NCBI RefSeq assembly: GCF_030540775.2
Contig: NZ_CP141266.1
Location: 2,281,001-2,345,000, forward strand
Direction of reading: 5' to 3'
Length of the DNA: 64,000 bases
DNA from: Flavivirga abyssicola
GTDB lineage: Bacteria > Bacteroidota > Bacteroidia > Flavobacteriales > Flavobacteriaceae
The position numbers and the translations under genes were made by a program. Positions 48,929-57,903 of this stretch are shown here, piece after piece. Below the pieces are notes generated by a model. That model did not search any database. It was not told the DNA's origin and saw only the letters and a program-made list of their open reading frames with translations. How positions within the stretch are numbered: the stretch's first letter is position 1; the number at the start of each line of letters is the position of its first letter.

Positions 48929-51100
48929 ATGCGATTAATTATTAAATATATATGGTTTTTAGGCATTATGCTAAGTACAACATTTATGCATGCTCAAGCA
49001 AATAGTGAAGCTATAGGTCAAGAACGAAGATTTACTGTAAGAGGTTCTGTGATTGAAAGTGATACACGAGACCCTATTCCAAATGTGAATGTAGAAGTTA
49101 ATGGGGGCGCTTATACGACTACCGATTATGCAGGCGATTTTAGGATTCAAGCAAAAAAAGGAGATGAGCTTATTATAAGGCATAAAGATTTTGAAACAGT
49201 CTACTATATTATTCAAAGTGATGAACGTATTACTGTTGAGGTAGAATCTAATAACGAAGAAGCTGAATATAAACAGAAGAAATTTTCGAGGTCAAATCCC
49301 AATCAGTTTAAAAATTTAATAGACTCTGCTGAAACGTATTTAAAAAAAGACGCAAAACGAAGCATTCAATTTGTTGAATTGGCTCTTGTTGAAAGTAATT
49401 CTGTAAAAGAAAATGCCGAAACTTATGAGGTTTTAGGTGATATTCATATGTTTTGGAAACAATATGATTTAGCTGTTTCTAATTATAGGGTGAGTATTCA
49501 AAACATGGAAACAAACATTGTTAAATTAAAACTTGCCGCTGCTTATAAACAAAATAATAATTATCAAGAAAGTATAGAAACATACCAAGAAATTAATACG
49601 AGGAGATTATCTAATTGGCAATTGGTTCAGTTATATGAGGGTATTGGTGATGTGTACCTTCTAACCAAAAATTATCAGCTTTCAATAGATAATTACCAAA
49701 AAGGATTAGCTGTTGCTCAACAGCATTTAATAACACCTAAAATTACAGATTTAAACTCAAAAATAGCTCAGGTTTATAACGTAAAAGGAGAATCCCAAAA
49801 GGCAGAGGGATATTTTAATACATCCATGAAACTTGCCAATAGACAAAATAAGAAAAGAGCTATTGAAGAGAAAATTAAGGTTGCTGATTTTCAAAGTGCC
49901 AATAATAATTATTCTAGTGAGATTGCATTGAGAAAAGAAGCTTTAGAAGAAATAAGCGATTTTGAGAGTGATTCTATTATAGATAACGAAAGTCCTTTAA
50001 CGCCTCAAAAACAAAACTATAAAATTGGTAATGCGTTTGCCCTTCAAAAAGATTACCAGAATGCTATTCCATATCTTGAAAAAAGTATTGAAGAAGCAGA
50101 TAGTAAAGAGGACCTTGTTGTACAGAAAGATGCTACCCGAAAATTATCTGAAATTTATAGAGATGCGGGTCAATTTGATAAAGCACTAATTGCATATCAA
50201 AGCTATGTTGATTTGGTAGATAAACTTTACTCTAAAAAAGAACAAGAAATATCTCAAGCAGCCAGGTTTAGTAAAGATATTGTTAGCAAACAAAATAGAA
50301 TCTTAAGCTTGGAAAGTGATAGAGCATTAACAGAGAGTCAGTTTCAATTGACTGTAGAAGAAGCAAAACGTCAAAAGTTAATCATTTATTCACTTATAGG
50401 AGGCGTTTTATTGCTATTAGTCGTTGCTCTTTTAATGTTTAAATATATCAAGCAACAACGGTTAGCTAATAATTTATTAGCGCTGAAAAGTTTGCGAAGT
50501 CAAATGAATCCACATTTTATATTCAACGCATTAAATTCTGTAAATAGTTTTATTGCTTCAAATGATGAGCGTACAGCCAATAAATATCTTACCGATTTCT
50601 CCTCCTTAATGCGTGCTGTTTTAGAGAATAGTGAAGAGGATTTTATTCCACTTGAAAAGGAAATAAAGCTATTAAAATTATACACCAAATTGGAACATTT
50701 CAGATTTCAAGATAAATTTGACTATAATATCCATATTGATGAAAATATTAATGTTCAAGATTTTATAATTCCTCCCATGTTATTACAGCCCTATATTGAA
50801 AATGCTGTCTGGCATGGGCTACGTTATAAAAAATCAAAAGGATATTTAGAGATTGAAATTACTCAAACGAAATCGGATGAAATAAAAATTAGTATCACAG
50901 ATGACGGTATTGGAAGACAAAAATCAAAAGCGTTAAAAACAGAGCATCAACAAAAGCAAAACTCAAAAGGGATGGGCAATATTAAAAAACGTGTTATTAT
51001 TCTAAATGAGATGTATAAAGATAAAGTCGATGTATCTGTTGATGATTTTAAAGATGAAGAAGATACCGGAACTAAAGTTGTTGTAACATTAAAAAAATAA
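48929..51100 (+). CDS. LytS-type sensor histidine kinase with CarboxypepD_reg and TPR sensor
   Basis: 723 residues. A signal peptide (cleavage near HAQA) is followed by a carboxypeptidase-regulatory-like domain (about 30-105, FTVRGSVIESDTRDPIPNVNV), a long TPR array (about 130-440), a coiled coil, one membrane helix (about 486-506) and a His_kinase domain with H529 in QMNPHFIFNAL, then an ATPase domain (LQPYIENAVWHGL, DDGIGRQ, KGMGNIKKR). It senses a periplasmic signal and phosphorylates the LytTR regulator encoded 70 bases downstream. A kinase starting with such a beta sandwich is unusual. Confidence 0.92.
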   Translation: MRLIIKYIWFLGIMLSTTFMHAQANSEAIGQERRFTVRGSVIESDTRDPIPNVNVEVNGGAYTTTDYAGDFRIQAKKGDELIIRHKDFETVYYIIQSDERITVEVESNNEEAEYKQKKFSRSNPNQFKNLIDSAETYLKKDAKRSIQFVELALVESNSVKENAETYEVLGDIHMFWKQYDLAVSNYRVSIQNMETNIVKLKLAAAYKQNNNYQESIETYQEINTRRLSNWQLVQLYEGIGDVYLLTKNYQLSIDNYQKGLAVAQQHLITPKITDLNSKIAQVYNVKGESQKAEGYFNTSMKLANRQNKKRAIEEKIKVADFQSANNNYSSEIALRKEALEEISDFESDSIIDNESPLTPQKQNYKIGNAFALQKDYQNAIPYLEKSIEEADSKEDLVVQKDATRKLSEIYRDAGQFDKALIAYQSYVDLVDKLYSKKEQEISQAARFSKDIVSKQNRILSLESDRALTESQFQLTVEEAKRQKLIIYSLIGGVLLLLVVALLMFKYIKQQRLANNLLALKSLRSQMNPHFIFNALNSVNSFIASNDERTANKYLTDFSSLMRAVLENSEEDFIPLEKEIKLLKLYTKLEHFRFQDKFDYNIHIDENINVQDFIIPPMLLQPYIENAVWHGLRYKKSKGYLEIEITQTKSDEIKISITDDGIGRQKSKALKTEHQQKQNSKGMGNIKKRVIILNEMYKDKVDVSVDDFKDEEDTGTKVVVTLKK

Positions 51101-51170
51101 GTTAGAAGTTTGAAGCTGGAAGTACGAAGATCGCTTCCAGTTTCAAATTCCTAATTTCAAACCATATAAC

Positions 51171-51905
51171 ATGAAACTAAATTCCATCATAGTTGAAGAC
51201 GAAGAAACAAGCAGGGATATTTTAAAGAATTATCTAAAAAAGTATTGCCCTAGTATATCTGTTTTGGGTGAAGCCGCTAATGTTGAAGAGGCTTTGGTTC
51301 TTATTCGTAATAACGATTTAGATTTGGTGTTTTTAGATGTAGAAATGCCTTATGGCAATGCGTTCGACCTATTAGACAAGGTTGGTGATATTAATTTCGA
51401 AACTGTTTTTGTAACTGCATATAACCACTATGCTATAGATGCTTTAAATGCGCATGCGTCTTATTACTTAATGAAACCTATTTCTATTGATGAGCTTATA
51501 AAAGCAGTTGATTATGTTACTGAAATTAAAATGAAAGAAGAAGCACTTCAAGATCAGGTGCTCATTCCTAAAACAAATGGAGTAGATGGGAAAATTACCA
51601 TTCCGCAATTAGATGGTTTTGAGGTTATAAATATGTCTGATATTTTGTACTGTAAAGCAGATGATAATTATACCGAAATTTATCTCAATACAAACAAAAA
51701 AAAATTGGTAAGTAAAACCCTTAAATATTTTGAAGAAGCACTTAGCAGTGCTAGTTTTGCTCGGATACATAAATCGTATTTGGTCAATGTAAATGAAGTC
51801 GTTAAATATGTAAAAGGAAAAGGAGGAAGTGTGATACTTAGTAATGGAAAAGAAGTTATGGTATCGGCCTCAAAAAAATCAAATCTGTTATCGTATTTCA
51901 AATGA
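51171..51905 (+). CDS. LytTR-family response regulator
   Basis: 244 residues: a receiver domain with phospho-acceptor D56 in LDLVFLDVEMP and a conserved lysine in YLMKPISIDEL, then a LytTR DNA-binding domain (about 140-244, DILYCKADDNYTEIYL and FARIHKSYLVNVNEV). It is the partner of the upstream kinase. Its target genes cannot be read here; the promoter of the operon itself or the divergent VWA gene are candidates. Confidence 0.95.
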   Translation: MKLNSIIVEDEETSRDILKNYLKKYCPSISVLGEAANVEEALVLIRNNDLDLVFLDVEMPYGNAFDLLDKVGDINFETVFVTAYNHYAIDALNAHASYYLMKPISIDELIKAVDYVTEIKMKEEALQDQVLIPKTNGVDGKITIPQLDGFEVINMSDILYCKADDNYTEIYLNTNKKKLVSKTLKYFEEALSSASFARIHKSYLVNVNEVVKYVKGKGGSVILSNGKEVMVSASKKSNLLSYFK

Positions 51906-51913
51906 TCATTATT

Positions 51914-51936
51914 CATTCCTGCGAAGGCAGGAATCC
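51914..51936. repeat. Dispersed palindrome after the response regulator gene
   Basis: cattcctgc-gaa-ggcaggaatcc is nearly identical to the copies at 9471, 10578 and 28903, 8 bases after the stop codon. Confidence 0.75.
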
Positions 51937-51961
51937 ACAAAATAATAGTTAAAGAATCAAA

Positions 51962-52000
51962 AGATTGCCACATCACGCTTTGGGCGTGATTCGCAATGAC
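51962..52000. repeat. Dispersed hairpin element before the gamma-CA gene
   Basis: agattgccac and gcaatgac flank the inner hairpin atcacgc-tttgg-gcgtgat. It matches the right-hand unit at 40829-40870 in ends and layout. Confidence 0.65.
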
Positions 52001-52023
52001 AAACAAATAAAAACAATGTATTC

Positions 52024-52536
52024 ATGCCAGTTATCAAATCAGTAAAAGGAAAATCGCCAAAAATCCCAAATGATTGTTTTATTGCAGAAAATGCAACCAT
52101 AGTTGGAGAAGTCATTATGGGTAACCAATGTAGTGTTTGGTTTAGTGCCGTTGTTAGGGGAGATGTTAACTATATTGAAATGGGCAATAAAGTAAATGTA
52201 CAAGACGGAGCTGTAATACACGGTACTTATAAAACTGCTGCAACTACTATAGGGAATAATGTCTCTATTGGTCATAATGCACTAGTACATGGCTGCACAA
52301 TTCAGGATAACGTTTTGGTTGGTATGGGAGCCATTATTATGGATGGTTGTGTCGTAGAAAGTAATAGTATTATTGCAGCTGGAGCCGTGGTTACAAAAAA
52401 CACTCGAGTTGAAACTGGTAGTATTTATGCTGGTGTTCCTGCAAAAAAAGTAAAAGATATTAGCGAGGAACTTATTTCTGGTGAAATAGATAGAATTGCT
52501 AATAACTATATTGAATATTCAAGCTGGTTTAAATAG
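52024..52536 (+). CDS. Gamma carbonic anhydrase-like left-handed beta-helix protein
   Basis: 170 residues of hexapeptide repeats forming a left-handed beta helix, with the metal-binding histidines seen in IHGTYK and GHNALVHGC. Related proteins (YrdA, PaaY, CaiE) act as carbonic anhydrases or thioesterases. It could hydrate CO2, but many members have unproven activity. It lies convergent to murI, 59 bases away. Confidence 0.92.
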   Translation: MPVIKSVKGKSPKIPNDCFIAENATIVGEVIMGNQCSVWFSAVVRGDVNYIEMGNKVNVQDGAVIHGTYKTAATTIGNNVSIGHNALVHGCTIQDNVLVGMGAIIMDGCVVESNSIIAAGAVVTKNTRVETGSIYAGVPAKKVKDISEELISGEIDRIANNYIEYSSWFK

Positions 52537-52595
52537 CCATGTTAAGGGTATTTGCCATTCCTGCCTTAGTAGGATAGGATATATACTTTTATGGA

Positions 52596-53381
52596 CTAAA
52601 AATCTAAGTATTCTGCAGTAAAATGAGAACCTAAAAGTGATTGCATGGTACTAGGGTTTGCATTTGTGTAAAAACAGTTTTTGCTATCTGTAGTCTCTAC
52701 TTCTATATGTAATAAATTATTTTTCTTTAGGATAGCTTTAGTTTGTCTTGCAACGGCCTCTCCAGAATCTATAATTTTAACATGATCTGGTAGTAGGTCA
52801 ACTAATAAAGGGATTAAATAGGGGTAGTGTGTGCAACCCAAAACCAGATGATCTATATTGGCATCGATCATAGGTTTGAGATAAGTCTTTAAAAGCGTTT
52901 TCATTTCATTAGAGAGTAACTTACCATTTTCTATAAGCTCTACAATGCCTTCACCAACTTGCTCAATAACATTTATATTACTGGCAAACATATCAGACGT
53001 TTTAGAAAATAATGCGCTGCTTAGGGTTCCTTTTGTTGCCAAAATACCAATAGCATTGTTTTTAGTTTGCAATGCAGCAGGTTTTATAGCGGGTTCTATG
53101 CCAATAAATGGAATGTTATAAGTATTTCTAAGGAGATCTATAGCATTAGTGGTTGCTGTATTACAGGCTACAACAATTAGCTTACAACCTTTGTTAATTA
53201 AGTATTCAGTGTTTTTAATACTTAAATCAATAATAGTTTCCTTTCCTTTCTGCCCGTAAGGGGCATTAAGACTATCTGCTAAATAGATGGTGTTTTCGTT
53301 GGGTAAAAGTGTGTGAATCTCCTTCCATATAGAGGTGCCACCAACACCCGAATCAAAAATACCAATAGGTTGTTTGCTCAT
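52596..53381 (-). CDS. murI: Glutamate racemase
   Basis: 261 residues. The catalytic cysteines are C73 in VACNTATTNAID and C183 in LGCTHYPYLIP, with GIFDSGVGGTSIW at the N-terminus. It makes D-glutamate for peptidoglycan. It is at the downstream end of a minus-strand run of envelope genes, but separated by a terminator from the Skp-like gene. Confidence 0.97.
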   Translation of the reverse strand: MSKQPIGIFDSGVGGTSIWKEIHTLLPNENTIYLADSLNAPYGQKGKETIIDLSIKNTEYLINKGCKLIVVACNTATTNAIDLLRNTYNIPFIGIEPAIKPAALQTKNNAIGILATKGTLSSALFSKTSDMFASNINVIEQVGEGIVELIENGKLLSNEMKTLLKTYLKPMIDANIDHLVLGCTHYPYLIPLLVDLLPDHVKIIDSGEAVARQTKAILKKNNLLHIEVETTDSKNCFYTNANPSTMQSLLGSHFTAEYLDF

Positions 53382-53509
53382 ATAATTATAATTGTCATAA
53401 AAGTAAATAATTCAATTGAAATAATTTATCAGATCCCTTTTTTTAGCGAGGTTAACTCCAAATAGTATGCAAAATGTTTTAGTGAATTTTAATGTAAGTT
53501 CTGCTAATA

Positions 53510-53538
53510 AAAAAAGCTGCCTTATGGAGGGCAGCTTT
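53510..53538 (-). terminator. Terminator of the bamA-ompH cluster
   Basis: aaagctgcc (53513-53521) pairs with ggcagcttt (53530-53538); on the minus strand the stem runs into a T tract. It lies just after the first Skp-like gene's stop. Confidence 0.85.
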
Positions 53539-53562
53539 AATAAATTTTGTTAGAGTATATTT

Positions 53563-54063
53563 TTATATACCCAATTCTTTTTTAACATCATTTAAAATGT
53601 CCTTTCCTTCGGCTACAATTAACGTTGTTCTTTCTAAAACATACTCATATCCTTGAGCTTTAGAAACTTTGTTTATTGCTGCAAATGCTTTTTCTTGAAT
53701 AGGCTTAAATAACTCAGCTTCTTTTTTAGCTATATCTTGCTGTGCATCAGCTCTAAATTGTTGAATACGTTGTTGTTTTTCTTGTAATTCTAAGCCTCTC
53801 TTTTGATTTTCTTCATCAGTTTTTGTACTAGCTTCTGCTTCGTATTGCTTAACTGTATTTTGGTACTCAGTAGCCATAGCCTGCATATCTGTTTGATATG
53901 TTTTGCCTAAAGTTTCAAGCTCAGTTTGAGCTGCTTTAGCTTCGGGCATTGCTGCTATTAATTCTTGAGTATTTATATGGGCAACTTTGCTTTGGGCCTG
54001 TGTGAAACTTATAGTTCCAATGCATAATGCAGTTGCTAATAAAAGAGTTTTTAATTGTTTCAT
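53563..54063 (-). CDS. OmpH/Skp-family periplasmic chaperone
   Basis: 166 residues, standard Skp length. A signal peptide ends at TQAQ; then the family start SKVAHINTQELIAAMPEAKAAQTELETL and a long coiled-coil hairpin with the ELFKPIQEKAFAAINKVSKAQGYEYVL closing. Skp guards unfolded outer-membrane proteins on their way to BamA, encoded two genes upstream. It follows the larger paralogue after 40 bases, so the two form one unit. Confidence 0.94.
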   Translation of the reverse strand: MKQLKTLLLATALCIGTISFTQAQSKVAHINTQELIAAMPEAKAAQTELETLGKTYQTDMQAMATEYQNTVKQYEAEASTKTDEENQKRGLELQEKQQRIQQFRADAQQDIAKKEAELFKPIQEKAFAAINKVSKAQGYEYVLERTTLIVAEGKDILNDVKKELGI

Positions 54064-54103
54064 TTGTAAATAGTATTATGTGTTATAGATTATTAATTAT
54101 TGT

Positions 54104-55099
54104 TTATATACTGTCTTTTGCTTTTTGACGATCTTCTAATATTTTTTTCTTTCTTTCTTCTAAGGCTTTTTTTCTATCGGCTCTTTCCTTTAATTTTTTT
54201 TGTCTATTTTCTTCAATAAGCTGTGCTTTAGTTTTTGTTTCTCCTTCAACTACTTTAGAAGTAGTCTCAGGTTTCGATGCTTCATCTTCTGTGGTATCTT
54301 TTCCTTCAGTTATTTTTTTTCTAGCATCTAACTTTGCTTGTTTTGCTTTTTCACGATCTTCTAATATTTTTTGACGTCTAGCTTCTGCTTCTTTTTTCTT
54401 TGCTTCTCGAGCGGCCAAAATTTCTTGTCTTCTTTTTTCAACAGCACTTTCTCGTTGTGCTTTTTTCTCTTCTAATGCTTTTTGACGTTCTTCTAATTCG
54501 TAATTAATCTCCGGGACTAATTCCTCTTCTTTAGCAGCTCTACGTTCTGCTTTAGATTTTGCTTGTTTACGTTTTGATGTTCTAGTGATACTTCTTAATA
54601 TTTGATCACTTAAATCGAATCGGTTTGCAGAGAATAACATAACAGCATCAGATGATTTGTCAAAAATAAAATCATATTTTCTGCTTTGAGCCATATCTTG
54701 AACTGCTGCAAAAATTTGATCCTGAATAGGCTGCATCAATTGCTTTTTTTGAATGAACAAATCACCATTGGGACCAAAACGCTTTTGTTGGTAATCAAGG
54801 ATCTCTTTCTCTTCAAAAGCAATATCTTCTTCTCTCTCGTCAATAAGTTCTTTTGTTAGAAGCGCTTTTTCGTTACTTAAGTTTTTTCGCTTTTGTTCAA
54901 TAGCTCCTAATTTAGCACCAATTTCGTTTTTCCATTTGTCTGCTTTTTGATTTAATTGAGCAGTAGCTTCTTGGTATTCCGGAACATTCTCTAAAATATA
55001 TTCAGTATCTATATAAGCAATCCTTACACCACGTTGCGCGTGTATTGATATGCTTATCATAAAAACTAATGTCAGTAAAAAAAGAACTTTATTTTTCAT
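54104..55099 (-). CDS. OmpH/Skp-family protein with long charged tail
   Basis: 331 residues. Up to about residue 180 it follows Skp: a signal peptide ending IHAQ, VRIAYIDTEYILENVPEYQEATAQL and the closing KYDFIFDKSSD. The next 150 residues are a continuous Lys/Glu/Arg/Ala-rich coiled coil with repeated EERQKALEEKKAQRE-like units. That roughly doubles the protein over normal Skp. The tail may bind peptidoglycan, RNA-like polyanions or another protein, but the sequence alone does not say. It is co-transcribed with the short paralogue and lies 176 bases after bamA. Confidence 0.9.
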   Translation of the reverse strand: MKNKVLFLLTLVFMISISIHAQRGVRIAYIDTEYILENVPEYQEATAQLNQKADKWKNEIGAKLGAIEQKRKNLSNEKALLTKELIDEREEDIAFEEKEILDYQQKRFGPNGDLFIQKKQLMQPIQDQIFAAVQDMAQSRKYDFIFDKSSDAVMLFSANRFDLSDQILRSITRTSKRKQAKSKAERRAAKEEELVPEINYELEERQKALEEKKAQRESAVEKRRQEILAAREAKKKEAEARRQKILEDREKAKQAKLDARKKITEGKDTTEDEASKPETTSKVVEGETKTKAQLIEENRQKKLKERADRKKALEERKKKILEDRQKAKDSI

Positions 55100-55275
55100 C
55101 TGTATATATTTTAATTTATTGTCTTATAAATTCTAAAAACGACAAATGAATTTTTGTTTCTGCCCTTTTCGAATCGTATCTTCAAAATTAACGAATTTTA
55201 ATCTTAAAAATTTTAATTCTCATGCAAATCATTATAGTGTTATTAGAAAATATCGTGCCAAAATAAATTTTATAC

Positions 55276-57903
55276 TTAAAATTGCTGTCCAATTATGAAG
55301 TGAGTTTCCCATCCATGTTTAGTAGTTTGTCCTGGAAGAGCGTCAAATCCATGTCCAAAATCAATTCCTAATAATCCAAACGCAGGCATGAAAATACGAA
55401 CCCCTACACCCGCAGATCTATTAATGTTAAAAGGGTTAAAATCTCTAAAACTATTATGAGACGCCCCGCCTTCTAAAAAACCTAAAGCATAGATTTTTGC
55501 AGAAGCTTTTAATGTTACAGGATAACGAAGCTCTAAAGAAAATTTATTGTAGATAGTTGCTCCATCATTTGAAGTTCTTCCAGTATCTGGGTCTAAAGGA
55601 GCCAATGATTGATCTGGATAACCACGTAGTTGTATAGTTTCTCTACCATCTAAACTGTAGTTTCCTAATCCGTTACCTCCAAGAAAGAAACGCTCAAAAG
55701 GAATAACACCTCTAGCGTTATTGTAAGCGCCTAGAAAGCCAAATTCAACGCTTGGTTTTAATACTAAATTTTTTACGATTTGAGTATACCAATCGCCTTT
55801 AAAGCTTACTTTATAAAATTCTAACCATTTATAACGTTCTTGATCAATTTCCGCAATTCTATTTTGGGCATTCGTTATATCTATTGTGCTACTATTTATG
55901 TCTCTTCTTATTGCATCATTAGTTTCACGTTCTTGCTCAAGAGCTTCATAATCGACCCCGTTAAATAAAGAGTAAGGTATTGAGAATTTAGCGGTAGCAC
56001 TAAATTTTGAACCCGCCGTTGGGAATATAGGGTCTACACTAGTATTATTTCTACTTATGCCAATAGTGTATGATAAATTGTTTGAATAACCATCTCCAAA
56101 AGTAAATAAACCAGTGTTATAATTATTTAAATCGTAACGTTGATAACTAATAGCTTGGGATAAGGTGAAATAATCATCTGGAACAGATAAACGTTTCGCT
56201 AAACCAAACGTAATTCCTGTAATATTAAAACTTCTACTTTTATCTGCGTTTCTAGTTTGCGGATTAAATAAAAACTGCTTAGTATGCGATAACGATGCTG
56301 AAAATTGAACAGGCCTTTTACCTCCTAACCATGGCTCGGAAAACGAAAAACTATAGGTTTGATAAAAACGACTCGCTTGTAAACGTAATGCTAATTTTTG
56401 GCCATCACCCATAGGGATTGGTTTGTAGGCATCTTTTTTAAAGAGATCTTTTATTGAAAAGTTATTAAAAGATAATCCAAGTGTTCCTATAAAGCCACCG
56501 CCTCCATAACCACCTTGTAATTCGATTTGACTGGAACCGGTTTCTTTAACAGAATATTCCATGTCTATAGTTCCTTCGTTTGGGTTGGGATTATTAAAGT
56601 TAGGTGTGATTTCCTGAGCATCAAAAAAGCCTAGTTGACCAAGTTCTCTAACCGTACGAACAACATTGGCTTTACTATATAATTGTCCTGGACGAGTTCG
56701 AATTTCTCGATAAATAACATGGTCATTTGTTTTATCATTACCTACAACAGAGACACTATTGAAATAAGCTGGTTTCCCTTCGACTATTCTTATTTCCATG
56801 TCAATAACATTATTATCAGCACTTACCTCAACAGGATTAATAGTAGAAAATAAATAACCATGGTTTTGATATTCATTGGTTATATCGCGAGCATCTGGAC
56901 TGGAGTTATCAGCAATTCGCTCTTGTAATAAAACACCATTATATGTGTCTCCTTTCTTTATACGGAGTAGTCTAGATAAATATTCATTACTGTATACTGT
57001 GTTACCAATAAAGGTGATGTCTCCAAAAGTGTATAATTCCCCTTCGTTGATATCTATTTTAAGCGAAATGGTTTTATCGTTATTAATTATTAAACTATCA
57101 GATAGGATTCGAGCATCTCTATAACCATTTTCCTTGTACTTTTCTATAACACTTGATAAATCTGCTTGATATGCAGAATCGATAAATTTAGAACGTTTAA
57201 AAATTCTTAAACGATTTATTTTTTTAGTGCTTTTCATGCTTTTTCTAAGCTTTTTATCGCTTAAAACTTCATTGCCATTAAAGACGATGTCTTTTATTTT
57301 AACTTTCTCGCCTTTATCAATATTAAGCACCATATTAACACGAGCTACTTTAATAGAGTCTTTTACATCTATAGTGTTAATATGTATTTTAGAGTTTAAA
57401 TAACCTTCTTTTTTGTACTTGGTAGCTAAAAAGTTTTTAGTAGTAGTTATTAAGTTTTCAGTTACTTTAGTACCTTTTCTTAATTTATTTTCTTCAATTA
57501 TTTTTTCTTTTTTAGATCTTTTTACACCATTTATTTTTATCTCATTAAGTTGAGGTAAATCAGATAGTCTTATCTCTAAAAAAGCGGCGTTCCCTTCTAT
57601 TTTGGTAACATAAACTTCAATATCACTGAATAATTTTGAGTTCCAAAGTTTTTTGATAGCGGTACTAATGTCTTGACCAGGAATTGTTATTTCTTTTCCT
57701 TTCCTTAAACCGGAATAAGTAACTATGGTTTGTTCGCTAAACGAACTGTTTCCAGAAACAGTAATGCCTCCTAAAGTATATTTGTTGCCGTCGCTATATG
57801 TTACTTCTTGCCCTTGAATATTAAAGCTACTTGTAAAAAATAGTATGGCTATAACGTGCTTTATATGTGCTTCTAAAAATGAAATGTTAGCTAAGCTGTT
57901 CAC
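55276..57903 (-). CDS. bamA: Outer-membrane assembly factor BamA
   Basis: 875 residues from a GTG at 57903, which places a signal peptide (KHVIAILFFTSSFNIQGQ) at the N-terminus. The frame is open further upstream into uppS, where the residues do not look like a signal sequence. Five POTRA domains (about 40-440, each with G-x-x-R-x-G or related) precede a 16-strand barrel with LRGYPD (the RGF/Y loop 6 motif) and a C-terminal strand ending IGQQF. It inserts outer-membrane proteins and overlaps the uppS stop by 17 bases. Confidence 0.95.
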   Translation of the reverse strand: MNSLANISFLEAHIKHVIAILFFTSSFNIQGQEVTYSDGNKYTLGGITVSGNSSFSEQTIVTYSGLRKGKEITIPGQDISTAIKKLWNSKLFSDIEVYVTKIEGNAAFLEIRLSDLPQLNEIKINGVKRSKKEKIIEENKLRKGTKVTENLITTTKNFLATKYKKEGYLNSKIHINTIDVKDSIKVARVNMVLNIDKGEKVKIKDIVFNGNEVLSDKKLRKSMKSTKKINRLRIFKRSKFIDSAYQADLSSVIEKYKENGYRDARILSDSLIINNDKTISLKIDINEGELYTFGDITFIGNTVYSNEYLSRLLRIKKGDTYNGVLLQERIADNSSPDARDITNEYQNHGYLFSTINPVEVSADNNVIDMEIRIVEGKPAYFNSVSVVGNDKTNDHVIYREIRTRPGQLYSKANVVRTVRELGQLGFFDAQEITPNFNNPNPNEGTIDMEYSVKETGSSQIELQGGYGGGGFIGTLGLSFNNFSIKDLFKKDAYKPIPMGDGQKLALRLQASRFYQTYSFSFSEPWLGGKRPVQFSASLSHTKQFLFNPQTRNADKSRSFNITGITFGLAKRLSVPDDYFTLSQAISYQRYDLNNYNTGLFTFGDGYSNNLSYTIGISRNNTSVDPIFPTAGSKFSATAKFSIPYSLFNGVDYEALEQERETNDAIRRDINSSTIDITNAQNRIAEIDQERYKWLEFYKVSFKGDWYTQIVKNLVLKPSVEFGFLGAYNNARGVIPFERFFLGGNGLGNYSLDGRETIQLRGYPDQSLAPLDPDTGRTSNDGATIYNKFSLELRYPVTLKASAKIYALGFLEGGASHNSFRDFNPFNINRSAGVGVRIFMPAFGLLGIDFGHGFDALPGQTTKHGWETHFIIGQQF

